Assembly (NCBI GenBank): GCA_050117315.1
Contig: JASFMY010000094.1
Coordinates: 1-27,059 of the forward strand
DNA from: JANQIV01 sp050117315
Lineage (GTDB): Bacteria; Bacteroidota; Ignavibacteria; Ignavibacteriales; Melioribacteraceae
Direction: 5' to 3'
DNA: 27,059 nt
Shown here: piece by piece, positions 16,407 to 25,943 of the stretch
Layout: each line of letters begins with the position of its first letter
How positions within the stretch are numbered: position 1 is the first letter of the stretch
The notes under the pieces: generated by a model
What the model saw: only the letters and a program-made list of their open reading frames with translations
What the model was told of the DNA's origin: nothing
Database searches by the model: none
Program-made: the position numbers and the translations under genes

Positions 16407-18333
16407 TTATTTCTTATCAGGTTGAATATGAATAACAAATCCTCCGCCTTTTGCTAATTCAAGGCTTAATACTGTTTTGTTATTTACTTCTCCTGTTTCT
16501 TCAATTACGCTAACAGGGTTTTGATTGGCATCTTTACCGTCTTTCCAAATTTTAGCTTCGTAGGTCCCTTCAGCTAAAAAATATAAAGGAATATCAAGAG
16601 TTCTTTCATCCCAATCAGTCATGCTGCCGATAAACCATTGGTCGTCTGATCTTCTGGCTACTGTAATATAATTCCCAACTTCGGAATTGATTACCTTTGT
16701 TTCGTCCCAGGTTACCGGAACAATTTCCAGGAAGTCTAATCCAGAGGGGTTGTTTCTGTAATTAAAAGGAGAATCACAGATTACCTGAAGAGCACTTTCA
16801 TAAACAACAAGTATAGCAAGCTGATGATAACGTGTTCCCATTACCATTACTTGCGAGCCGGGTTTTTCCGTTTTGAATTGATCTTTAGTAACATTAACAA
16901 AACCGCCGGGTGTAAAATCCATTTCACCTAAAAGGTTGCGTGTAAAAGCCAAAGTAATTGTATGCTCAGGCGTTACATCCTTGCTCCATTTATTATATTC
17001 GTTTCCTTTCACTCCTTCGCGTGTAATAAAATTCGGGTATGTTCGTGAAAATCCTGTTGGTTTGTAAGCCCCGTGCATATCAACAAGTAAATGATACTCT
17101 GCGGCTTTCTTTACAAGGCGGTGATAAAAATTAACCATTTCCTGGTCATCTCTATTCATAAAATCAACTTTAACTCCTGCAATGCCCCACTTTTCAAAAA
17201 GCGAAAATGCCTCGTCCATTTGATTATCTGCATGATGCCATTCAAGCCATAAAAATAATTTTACATTTCTATCATTTGCATATTTTACTAATTCGGGGAT
17301 ATCAATTACATCTGTGTAAGTTGTTATATCTGCATCTGGATTAGGGGCATAATTGTTTGAATCATTTGAGGCAAAAGGCTCGCCGTACCATTGCCAATCA
17401 ACTATCTGATATTTCCAGTTCATCTCAGAGGCAAAGTCGATAAAGTATTTCATTGTTTTCGTGTTAGAACCCAATTCAAAACCTGCATCAGGTGCATAAC
17501 TGTTGCTCCACCACCAATCCCAGGCAGATTTGCCCGGATTAATCCAGGAAATATCCTCAATCGCACACGGTTCATTTAAGTTTGACAAAATGTTTGTTTC
17601 AAGAAAAGTACCGGCAGAGCTGCTAATCATTATTACTCTCCATGGAGATACCCTTGGAGCTGTTGATTTTACGAGTACTTCCGGTTCATCTAAGCGAGGT
17701 GATAAAACAGGTATAACGGAATTTTGTTTATTTTCAGAAGCAGTAACATACATTCCTGCCCAATCGCTTAAATTAGCTTCCGTGATTGCAGCCCATTTAT
17801 TGTCATCAATCTTTACTAAAAGCGGCAGCCCAAACAGTATAATCGTTTTTAAAATTAAACTCGGTTAATTCTTTTATTAATTTGAATTCTTTGATTTTTT
17901 GCTGTTCGGGTATTTCATAGCGGAAGGCAACGCCGTCATTGTATGCCCGAAAGATTAAATTAAGTTTATAAATAGGTTCGGTTTTAACGGCAAGGTTAAC
18001 AATTAATTCTGTACAATGATTTTTTGCAATTTTATTTCTACCCCATAGTCTCTCGTAAGTTTCGTCAATAGTTTGAATATGATGATCAATTATTTCAAGA
18101 CTTTTATTAAAAACGGGTGTGTCTTTTAATATCAAGCCTAAAGAAGAAGGCGCGATAATTTTTTCATCTTCAAAATAAATTGAATAGGATATACCTTGCA
18201 AAATTGTTTTCTCTTTTGCGACAATGATTTTAATTTCTTTATCGGGAGAAAAAACTGAAAATTCGTTTTCAGCAGCATTGCCTGAATTTACCGACAAAAG
18301 AATTAATAAGAAAAACCTTACCGTTAATTTCAT
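16407..18333 (-). pseudogene. Glycoside hydrolase family 97 (alpha-galactosidase type), internal deletion plus frameshift
   Basis: The true start is ATG at 18333 (MKLTVRFFLLILLSVNSGNA, Sec signal), with GAGGT 7 bases upstream, not the TTG further up. The N-terminal GH97 domain runs to FRYEIPEQQKIKEFKLIKEL and FNFKNDYTVWA. There the frame breaks at about 17828-17845. In another frame GLPLLVKIDDNKWAAITEAN resumes, then WDWWWSNS, YQIVDWQWYGEP, VKVDFMNRDDQ (candidate nucleophile Asp), VDMHGAYKPTGFSRTYPN, ITREGVKGNEY (candidate acid/base Glu) and a beta-sandwich end. Compared with SusB-type proteins, roughly 35-50 residues between 'TVWA' and 'PLL' are missing. The 'KVDFM' Asp points to the retaining (alpha-galactosidase) branch. 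It follows GH13 by 8 bases in one operon. Confidence 0.85.
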
Positions 18334-18341
18334 CTTAGACC

Positions 18342-20105
18342 TCAACGAATCAGTTTGTAAATTGAATATGATTGGGCATTCATCACCAAACTGTAATTAT
18401 TACCTTCAACATTTATTGAAGATTTATCGCCGTACAATAGATCAAACTTCCCGGATTCAATATTTAAAGTAAACTCTGCTGATGCTTTTTTGCCTGCAGG
18501 ATTAAATGAAGCAAGAATTATATTTTTGCCCACTGCCCTTGCAAATACAAACGGGTATTGATTTTCTACTGCGTAAACCGGAACGAACTCAGCGTAAGCT
18601 GCAAAAGCCGGTTCGTTTCTCTTTAATTGAATTAATTCTTTTACTCTGTTCAGTAATGATGCGGGGTTCTTTTCCTGGTCTTCAACGGTTGGCGCATCAT
18701 CGGCAGGGTCAACAGGTAAATAAAGGTTTTCCGGATCGGCATTAGAGAACCCAAGATTTTTAGCATTACTCCACTGCATCGGTGTTCTCGCCCCCGCTCT
18801 TGGTTTATATGCACCTTCTACGAACTGGTTGCCGTAAAGTTGCCGCATCCCTATTTCGTTTCCGTAATAAATAAAAGGTATGCCGGGCATTGCTATTGAA
18901 AAAGCAAAAATCATTTCGAGTTCATCATTGGTACGGTTGATATTTAATCTCGATAAATCGTGATTACCAAGAGGCAGCAATACATACCCGTTGCCTTTTG
19001 TTTTGTTGTATTGATCTAAATACGTTCTGAGGAAGTTAGTGATATTTCCCTTGCCTTCCTTATCAAAAAAACTATGCCCCTCCGAGTAACCGTTTAAAAT
19101 TCGCCAGCTTTCTTTTTGAAGCAGGTCATTGTAACCGCGGAACCAGTGGAAAAAGTCTGCGTGAAAACCACCGCCGTTTAGGGCAGATTCAGGATGCGAC
19201 CATTCTGCAACCATAAATGCTTCGGGGTATTCGTTTTCAAATATTTGCCGGATGCTGTTCCAGAATATTTTTGTCCCGTCGTCGCGCGTATTAAAAAATT
19301 GATCGTTGCCGGTGATGTTTGCATTTTTTACCAGTGCGCCAGCCATATCGGCCCTGAAACCGTCAGCGCCCATATCCATCCAGAATCTTAAAACCTTTTT
19401 TAACTCTTTCTGCAGTTCCAAAATATCCGGGTGGTCGATGGGAAGCATCCAATCTTTTTCGGGGTTTGCAAAACCGAAATTTAATGCAGGCTGGCTCCAG
19501 TAAAAGTTCCGCATGAACTGGCCGTTACGTCTGCCGTATCCTTTTATAAAAGAATCCTTATAAACATCCGGGGGATTAATCCATGTATTATCCGTCCAGA
19601 TATACCAGTTGGAATATTTGTTTTTTTCCTGTTTAGCGGATTCAATAAACCATGGGTGGTCAATACTGGTATAACTTATAACATAATCAAACAATATTTT
19701 TAGATCCTTATTTTCGGCTTCGGCAAACATTTTTGCGGCATCCTCGTTTGTTCCGTAACGGGGTGCAACTTTGTAGTAATCGAAAACATCGTAGCCTGCA
19801 TCATTAAAGGGTGATTCGAAGAACGGGTTAATCCAGATTCCGTCAACTCCCAAACTTTTAACATAATCAAATTTTTCAATTATTCCGTTCAAGTCGCCTA
19901 TACCGTCATCATCGGTATCATAAAATGTTTGGGGATAAATTTGATAAAACACTGCATTGTGAAGCCACGCGGGGCAGTCGGGAATTTTGTATTCGCCTGT
20001 TATCTCTGCTGAATTAATAGAAAATTTTTCTTGCGCAGATAATTGAATAGAAAGGGAATAAATGAAGAAAAGAATTATAAATGCAAAAATAGGTTTACGT
20101 ATCAT
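18342..20105 (-). CDS. Secreted GH13 alpha-amylase/alpha-glucosidase-family protein with altered region I
   Basis: The 587-aa precursor has a Sec signal (cleavage near LSA-Q, residue 24/25). A (beta/alpha)8 barrel begins AVFYQIYPQTF; the Ca-binding loop DTDDDGIGDLNG follows. Catalytic residues are present: nucleophile D253 (GFRADMA, region II), acid/base E301 (MVAEWSHPE, region III) and H382-D383 (LGNHDLSRL, region IV). Region I, normally D-x-x-x-N-H, reads D140-Y-V-I-S144-Y145, followed by the expected TSIDHPWF. The Asn and the His that contact substrate and hold the site are thus replaced. A C-terminal beta domain ends at 'SIYKLIR'. The general type is oligosaccharide-cleaving GH13; activity is doubtful given region I. 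It is upstream of GH97 in the same transcript. Confidence 0.9.
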   Translation of the reverse strand: MIRKPIFAFIILFFIYSLSIQLSAQEKFSINSAEITGEYKIPDCPAWLHNAVFYQIYPQTFYDTDDDGIGDLNGIIEKFDYVKSLGVDGIWINPFFESPFNDAGYDVFDYYKVAPRYGTNEDAAKMFAEAENKDLKILFDYVISYTSIDHPWFIESAKQEKNKYSNWYIWTDNTWINPPDVYKDSFIKGYGRRNGQFMRNFYWSQPALNFGFANPEKDWMLPIDHPDILELQKELKKVLRFWMDMGADGFRADMAGALVKNANITGNDQFFNTRDDGTKIFWNSIRQIFENEYPEAFMVAEWSHPESALNGGGFHADFFHWFRGYNDLLQKESWRILNGYSEGHSFFDKEGKGNITNFLRTYLDQYNKTKGNGYVLLPLGNHDLSRLNINRTNDELEMIFAFSIAMPGIPFIYYGNEIGMRQLYGNQFVEGAYKPRAGARTPMQWSNAKNLGFSNADPENLYLPVDPADDAPTVEDQEKNPASLLNRVKELIQLKRNEPAFAAYAEFVPVYAVENQYPFVFARAVGKNIILASFNPAGKKASAEFTLNIESGKFDLLYGDKSSINVEGNNYSLVMNAQSYSIYKLIR

Positions 20106-20154
20106 TTTAATTTTCCGGTGTTTTTTGTTAAATCATAATTTTCAAAGGTTTATT

Positions 20155-20189
20155 AAAAAACAACCGACCCGGTTAAAATAAGCCGGGTC
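20155..20189 (-). terminator. Intrinsic terminator after the GH2 gene
   Basis: On the minus strand GACCCGG pairs with CCGGGTC around a 10-base AT-rich loop (20166-20189), followed five bases later by TTTTTT (20160-20155). It lies in the 122-bp gap between GH2 and GH13, so GH13-GH97 is probably a separate or attenuated transcript. Confidence 0.8.
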
Positions 20190-20227
20190 AACACGAGAGA
20201 GGATAATCTTTAAAATAAAATTATATC

Positions 20228-22129
20228 TTATTTTGTTTTTATAATTATTTTTTCTTTGTCCAAGTCATCAGACTCAGCAGTTAAAATAATTTTTCCTTCT
20301 TCTTTATTTGATTGAATGACAGCAAGGCACAACCCGTTGAAAGCTTTTCTATAATTTGTTTTGAAAGATTTATGACTTGTTTGGAGTCCGTTATCAACTG
20401 CGGCAATTTTTCCCGATCCGGATATCGAAAAGTTTACGAGATTATCTGCATCAGGAACAAGGTTGCCGTCTTTATCCAATATTTTAACAGTAACAAATGA
20501 AAGGTCTTTGCCGTCGGCAGAAATTATGTTTCTATCAGCTTCAAGTTTTATTTTTGCAGGTTCTCCGGCGGTTTTAATTTCTTTTGTTAAAATTTCTTTC
20601 CCGTTGCTGCGCGCAACTGCTTTTAGAGTACCGGAAGCAAATTTTAACTGCCACGTTAAATGAAAGATATCTTCTGATTTCTTTTTTATACCAAGAAATT
20701 CGTCATTTAGAAATAACTCAACTTCATCACAATTTGTGTAAGCCCAAACATCAATTATATTTCCTTTATCCCAGTTCCAGTGGGGGAACAGGTGGAGTAC
20801 CGGTTCGTCTGTCCATTCACTTTTATAAAAGTAGTAAGCCTCCTTCGGGAAACCTGCTAAATCTATTAAACCAAAATATGAACTACGTGCAGGCCATGTA
20901 TAGGGAGTAGGTTCGCCAAGATAATCAAAACCTGTCCACGTGAACATACCTGATACAAAATTAAATTTATTTATAACCCTCCATGTTTCCTCGTGAGTTG
21001 ATCCCCAGGGGGTGCTGCAATTATCATAAGATGAGCATGAATGATCAGGGTTGCCGTCGAGCAAGGGAAGGTCCCATCTTGGAGGCCAGCGTCTTATGCT
21101 GTCGGACGGCATATCGTAACTTCCTCTTGTATGAAGCGACGATTCTGTTTCGGTTGCAATAAACGGCATGCCGGGATAGACCCCCGGTATTTCCGTATAT
21201 TTTTCATGGCCGTAATTAAATCCTATTACGTCCAAAGCGCCGGATTTAACGGTTGCCAAAACCTTGTAAAGAGAAGGGGACTCAACAGACCACAAAGAAG
21301 GGTTATCTACCGAAACTTCCTGAACAAATTCTTTTGTTTTTTCATTTTGAATGGTATCATTCATTTCAGTTTCCGCAACCTTGTTTCCTTTATCGTCAAT
21401 AACAGTTGAAACCATGCTGATACTTGCGTCGTTGCCAGAACCATTTTTAACTTTTGTCTTAATTAAAGCTGTTGCGGATGTTTTATTTACCTCGGGAGTT
21501 GTTACGTAAGTACCCCAGTTATCAACATATATTTTCCCGGTAGTAACCAATCTTACATTTCTATAAATGCCAGAACCTGTATACCACCGTGAGTTGGGTT
21601 GATTCGAATTGTCAACTTTAACAGCCAGCAGGTTTGCGTCATCACCGTAATTTAAATAGGGAGTTAACTCGTGCCTGAATGAAATATAACCGTTGGGACG
21701 TTTACCTAAATAGTACCCGTTGATCCAAATTTCACTGTTTTCATAAACTCCGTCAAACTCTATAAAAACAAGTTGTTCTTTTTTGGATTCCGGCATCAAA
21801 AAAGATTTACGGTACCAGCCGATACCGCCCGGTAAAGCTCCGCCGCCCGGTCCTGCTGGGTGATCTTCACTGAACTCACCCTCAATACTCCAGTCATGAG
21901 GGAGATTAAGATTGCGCCATTTGCTGTCATCCAAAGATGGTTCATAACCTTTCGATATTTCGCCTAAATTAAATTTCCAATCATCTCCAAAATTCTTTGT
22001 TTCTCTAACTTCAGTATCCGAATTCGAGCATGAAATAAATACAAATATTAGTATGATGATTAAACTTAGTTTACTAAGTAAAATCTTACTTCGTAGAAAT
22101 TGGTTTTTTTTAAATTCCTTTTCACACAT
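20228..22129 (-). pseudogene. GH2 beta-galactosidase-like lipoprotein with in-frame loss of the first half of the catalytic barrel
   Basis: The frame is open (633 codons) from ATG at 22129. It has a lipoprotein signal with C34 (FVFISC), the sugar-binding jelly roll (DDWKFNLGE...NLPHDWSIEGEF...GGIGWYRKSF...SEIWINGYYLGKRPNGYISF...GIYRNVRL) and an Ig-like domain to about residue 296 (SLYKVLATVKSG). It then jumps to ALDVIGFNYGHEKY, late in the barrel, with PFIATETESSLHTRG (candidate nucleophile E327), FTWTGFDYLGEPTPY, and C-terminal Ig-like domains. Relatives have a segment of order 150-250 residues here containing the RxSHNPP-type motif and the acid/base Glu of WSxGNE; both are absent. The junction is near 21240. 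Without the acid/base residue and half the barrel, hydrolysis is not expected. Confidence 0.8.
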
Positions 22130-22168
22130 GCGAATGTTATTGAATAATTATTTTTGATTTATTAACAC

Positions 22169-22190
22169 GGATTAAGCTTCAGCTTAATCC
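22169..22190 (-). terminator. Palindrome overlapping the GH31 stop codon
   Basis: GGATTAAGCT and AGCTTAATCC are perfect 10-bp complements with a two-base centre. On the minus strand the stop TAA lies in the first arm. The sequence after it (GTGTTAATAAATC) is not a strong U-run, so it may be an mRNA end-stabilising hairpin or weak terminator. Confidence 0.45.
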
Positions 22191-25024
22191 ATAGTAACCG
22201 TAAGCTCATTACCATTATATTTTACACTCATATTTGGTTCCGACTTAAAGTTGAGACCTATAGAACGGCTTTCTGTAATCCACACAATTTCAAAGGTTCG
22301 TGATTCCGGCATACCGGCATAACTTCCTTTTCGTTCACCTATTTTTAACTTTTTATTTTCTTCGTTAAAACTGATAGGTATAATCGAATATTTACCTTTC
22401 TCGTAATTGTAATTTATGTTTTCATCTTCATATAAATCGAATGCACAGTCTGTCCCTGTATACACAAATAAACGAACCGGATCGACAGGTTTCTCTGTTG
22501 TATACTGAATCTCCGGCCCGCACGGGATGATTGATCCCTCTTTGATAAATAAAGGTATATCAGTGTAAGGAGCATCTGCCGTGATGGTTTGTCCGCCTTC
22601 ATAATATTCCCCTGAGCGCATATCATACCATCCGCTTCCGGTAGGCAGGTAAAGTTCACGCGATCTGCTTTTATATTCATATACCGGGTTAACAAGTATT
22701 GAAGGACCGAACATAAACTGATCACCAATGCTTAATACTTTTTCATCGTTGCCGAAATCCATTACCAGGGCACGCATAATAGTGTAATCTTTATGTGTAA
22801 CATGTCCTGTTAATGAATATATATAAGGCATTAAACGGTAACGGAGTTTGTCGTATTTAAGCATTGTTTTATATGCAACGTGGTCGTCGGGAGCAATGTT
22901 AAACATTTCGCGGAACGGAAATTGACCGTGTACTCTGAACAAAGGACAGAAAGTCCCAAACTGAAACCATCTCGTATTGAGTTCGCGCCACTCTTCGAGA
23001 TCGATTTCGTTTGGGTTTTCATAACGAGGTTCAACTGCAAATCCGCCTATATCCGTTGTCCAATAAGGAATACCCGATAATGAAAAATTTAACCCGGCCG
23101 GGATTTGCGCTTTTAAATCATACCACCTTGATGCAACATCACCGCTCCATGTTGCCGCTGAATATCTTTGCTGGCCTGCAAAAGCTGAACGTGTAAGAAT
23201 AAATACACGTTGGTTTGGTGCCGCTACACGTTGACCTTCGTAAACGCTTTTTGAATTCATTAGAGAGAAAGTATTTAAATAACGAGCTGCTGTTCCCAAA
23301 GCCGTAGGTCCGTTGCGAAGCCTTGTTTCTTCCCGTGAAAGGTTTGAATGAATATCCGGCTCGGTAGCATCAAGCCACCATGCATCTATTCCAAGGGAGA
23401 ATAATTTTTCGTTTATCTGTTTCCAGAAAAGTTTTCCTGCATCAGCATTGTAGGGATCATAAAATGTTGAGACATAACCGGGTCCAACCCAGTCCTTCTG
23501 ACCTTTTTCTACATTGCGTTTATAAAGCCATCCATTTTCATCAAATGCTTTATAGTGTTCAGTACCCACGTAAAACTTAGGCCAAACGGAAATCATTATG
23601 GATGTATTAAGTTCATTATGAAGCGTGTTAATCATTCCCTTGGGGTCGGGGAAGCGCGATGCATCAAACTCGTGGGAACCCCATTTATCTTCTTCCCAGT
23701 AAAACCAATCCTGCACAATATTATCAAGAGGAATATTTCTTTTACGAAATTCTCTTACAACCGAGAGAAGTTCTTCTTGGGTTTTGTAGCGTTCCCTGCA
23801 TTGCCACAATCCCATAGTCCATTTGGGCATCATGGGTGCTTTGCCGGTTATTTCCCGATAGCCTGCAATTACTTCATCTTTATTTTCACCATAGACAAAG
23901 TAATAATCAATTTGATCGGCAACTTCCGAATAAAGGGAGATTCTATTGTTATATATTTCATCACTTTGGTCAAGATATTTTAACCCGATGTAACCACCGC
24001 TGTGAATCCATTCTATTTTTATATCATAACATTTTCCTGCTTCCATATTTAATTTTGGAAAGTGTGTCCAGGGCAGCCAATTCTGTCTCCATGAGTCGAC
24101 AACTAATTTGCCTTCGATCCACATTTTTGTATAACCCGAGCAGTAAAGTCTGAAAGTATGCAGCCCGGGATTTTTAGCTTCTATTTGTCCGCTCCATCTA
24201 ACAGCGTTTACAGTATCGCTGAACCCTTCGGGAAATTTATCGTTCACATCTATAAATTCATGTTCAATGCGCGATTCAGAACGGGAAATATAAAGAGTAT
24301 CAAAACCGGGATCAAGAAAGTATTCTGCGGTTAAACCGTTTGCGCTTCCGTCTTTGCCGTATAGCTCTAAACCGGATATAGATTCGTAATCGCGTATGTC
24401 CCCGAATTTTGTGCGGGAATTATTATCCCAAAGAATACCGTAATTCTTGCTCGATACGAGAAACGGGATTGCATTCACAATGTTATATTGCCAGATATCT
24501 ACGTTGTGATTTTTATAATTAAAAATATCATTTTGATGAGCGCCGAGTCCGTAAAAGGCTTCGTCTTCCGGTGAATCAAACATCTGTTGAATATGATATG
24601 TTTGTTCGCCCATAACTTCCGCAGATGTTATAATTTTACCGCCGCCTTCTTTTTCCTGAAGAAGAAGGTTTTCGTCTTTATTATAGAAAGCTAAGACGCC
24701 GTTTTTTGAATTGACTTTAATAATAAATTTTGATGTTGTCAGTTTGATCGTCCCGTCGGTCTCGGTAACAGACCAATCAACTTTATCCCACTCGGTTTTA
24801 TTAACCATCAGGCTGGCACGTTTTGAAAAAGTATTTTTTGGTGAAGCAGTAACCCTAATAATGTCATCCGCGCATACTTCAATTTTAATTACAGCCGCAT
24901 CAGCATCGGAGGGCTCTTTTAATTTTAGAATAATCCCGTTATCCAGTTTTTCAAAAGATTGGGCATTTATTACTGAAAAGGAAATGCATATTGTTATGAA
25001 TAAGTAAAATTTAATTGTCATCAT
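22184..25024 (-). CDS. Secreted GH31 alpha-xylosidase/alpha-glucosidase with inserted PA14 domain
   Basis: I choose ATG at 25024 (or 25021) because it begins the Sec signal MMTIKFYLFITICISFSVIN-AQS; the frame is open to a GTG at 25114 but that would prepend 30 residues and overlap the upstream ORF. GGAGG lies 14 bases ahead. Numbering from 25024: N-terminal beta sandwich, then a PA14 insertion at about 230-370 (GLTAEYFLDPGFDTLYISRS...PGLHTFRLYCSGYTKMWIEG...SGGYIGLKYLDQ), then the barrel with nucleophile D552 (DAWWLDATEPD), acid/base D629 (ATWSGDVASRW) and GIPYWTTDIGGF. PA14-bearing GH31 enzymes include xyloglucan alpha-xylosidases, so that activity is favoured over alpha-glucosidase, by inference. 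About 946 aa; the only carbohydrate gene here that appears fully intact. Confidence 0.92.
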   Translation of the reverse strand: MMTIKFYLFITICISFSVINAQSFEKLDNGIILKLKEPSDADAAVIKIEVCADDIIRVTASPKNTFSKRASLMVNKTEWDKVDWSVTETDGTIKLTTSKFIIKVNSKNGVLAFYNKDENLLLQEKEGGGKIITSAEVMGEQTYHIQQMFDSPEDEAFYGLGAHQNDIFNYKNHNVDIWQYNIVNAIPFLVSSKNYGILWDNNSRTKFGDIRDYESISGLELYGKDGSANGLTAEYFLDPGFDTLYISRSESRIEHEFIDVNDKFPEGFSDTVNAVRWSGQIEAKNPGLHTFRLYCSGYTKMWIEGKLVVDSWRQNWLPWTHFPKLNMEAGKCYDIKIEWIHSGGYIGLKYLDQSDEIYNNRISLYSEVADQIDYYFVYGENKDEVIAGYREITGKAPMMPKWTMGLWQCRERYKTQEELLSVVREFRKRNIPLDNIVQDWFYWEEDKWGSHEFDASRFPDPKGMINTLHNELNTSIMISVWPKFYVGTEHYKAFDENGWLYKRNVEKGQKDWVGPGYVSTFYDPYNADAGKLFWKQINEKLFSLGIDAWWLDATEPDIHSNLSREETRLRNGPTALGTAARYLNTFSLMNSKSVYEGQRVAAPNQRVFILTRSAFAGQQRYSAATWSGDVASRWYDLKAQIPAGLNFSLSGIPYWTTDIGGFAVEPRYENPNEIDLEEWRELNTRWFQFGTFCPLFRVHGQFPFREMFNIAPDDHVAYKTMLKYDKLRYRLMPYIYSLTGHVTHKDYTIMRALVMDFGNDEKVLSIGDQFMFGPSILVNPVYEYKSRSRELYLPTGSGWYDMRSGEYYEGGQTITADAPYTDIPLFIKEGSIIPCGPEIQYTTEKPVDPVRLFVYTGTDCAFDLYEDENINYNYEKGKYSIIPISFNEENKKLKIGERKGSYAGMPESRTFEIVWITESRSIGLNFKSEPNMSVKYNGNELTVTMD

Positions 25025-25046
25025 ACTATTTATAATTTCCTCCATA

Positions 25047-25373
25047 TTATTGTCCGACGGTAATTCCCATGTCAACACGGTAAACAGTCCAGGTTTCTCC
25101 GGCATCCGTGTCACCTGTAATCATATATATATATTCACCACTTCCCCAGGCAAAAGATTTAACGTAAGGAGGAAGAATGCTTTTGTAGAAATATTCCATT
25201 TCGCTGGTTGATAAATTATACGCCAGCAAAATGTTTACGAAGATTAGAGGCTCTCCTGTAGATTTATCTATTACTTTGCCCGCAATTTTTCCTGTTGTTC
25301 CTGCAAATATGGGTGAGGCAGCAAAAGTCATCAAAAGCAGAATTGGTATTGTAAACCACCTCAGTTTTTTCAT
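25047..25373 (-). pseudogene. Fusion stub: TonB-receptor-like N-terminus joined to an unrelated C-terminal end
   Basis: ATG at 25373 follows AGGAG by 8 bases. Residues 1-24 are a Sec signal (MKKLRWFTIPILLLMTFAAS PIFA); 25-50 begin a carboxypeptidase-regulatory domain, GTTGKIAGKVIDKSTGEPLI FVNILL, of the kind that opens SusC/TonB-dependent receptors. At about residue 50 (near 25225) it becomes AYNLSTSEMEYFYKSILPPY, then SFAWGSGEYIYMITGDTDAG ETWTVYRVDMGI, which looks like the last beta-propeller-like strands of a different extracellular protein. A receptor of this type is about 900-1,000 aa. The simplest reading is an in-frame deletion that removed most of a TonB receptor and whatever followed it, possibly SusD-like and others. 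A real 108-aa secreted protein is less likely. Confidence 0.6.
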
Positions 25374-25451
25374 GTTTGTTCACTCCTTCTAATAATGACA
25401 AAACTTTATTGACTGAAGTTCGGTATATATTTGGGGAAGTATGGTATGGAT

Positions 25452-25470
25452 TAGTAAATATTATTTACTA
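25452..25470. promoter_or_regulatory. Perfect palindrome, candidate operator 1
   Basis: TAGTAAAT-ATT-ATTTACTA has 8-bp arms and a 3-bp centre, located about 80 bp upstream of the 25373 start codon. The size and position fit a dimeric repressor or activator site. The cognate regulator is not in the window. Confidence 0.45.
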
Positions 25471-25551
25471 CACTATCCCCTCTCTAGGTGTTTCAAATTG
25501 TTTATTTTGGAAAAAACTATTTGCTAAAAAAAGTTTTTATATTTTGGTCAA

Positions 25552-25566
25552 GTGTAATATTTACAC
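25552..25566. promoter_or_regulatory. Perfect palindrome, candidate operator 2
   Basis: GTGTAA-TAT-TTACAC has 6-bp arms and lies about 180 bp upstream of the 25373 start and about 100 bp from the first palindrome. It shares the GTAA...TTAC theme with that site. It could be a second operator or chance in AT-rich DNA. Confidence 0.35.
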
Positions 25567-25943
25567 CTTTTCGAATGGAACTTAAAAAGTCTTTTTTAAA
25601 AAATCAATTATTATCTTTATGCTTTTATTAATTATTCATATAAAAACTACAATTTATGTTATGGATAGATTTGATATTTTGCAGTTTTAGATAATAGAGG
25701 GGAAGTTGTTTATTTAAAAGGGGGTTAAAATTCTATTCCCACAACAAACTTCCTTGTTTAATGTGATACAGTATAAATATTCTTAGATTTTAGGCAAAAA
25801 AAACATTCTATTCTATGTACTCAAATTGTGAAACTACGTTACGATTTTTTTTAATCCGTATCGACACTGAAAAGATTTCAAAATCGTTTCCGGAATCGTA
25901 GGAATATTTGTTCAACTGTTTTTATAATTTTTTTAATTAAAAA

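Larger units (their letters stand above)
25374..25943. other. 570-bp regulatory gap upstream of the carbohydrate operon
   Basis: No coding frame of quality is present. It holds the leader of the 25373 ORF, two perfect palindromes (listed separately) and, at about 25699-25756, a looser inverted repeat (GGAAGTT...AACTTCC) lying downstream of the transporter stop that could end its transcript. The rest is AT-rich. Confidence 0.5.

Noticed and set aside
22184..25024. CRISPR array or tandem repeats anywhere in the window
   Set aside because: I saw no regularly spaced direct repeats; repeats present are inverted pairs only.
25024..25114. N-terminal extension of GH31 to a GTG
   Set aside because: It would place 30 polar residues before a clear signal peptide and overlap the upstream ORF; the ATG at 25024/25021 explains the sequence better.
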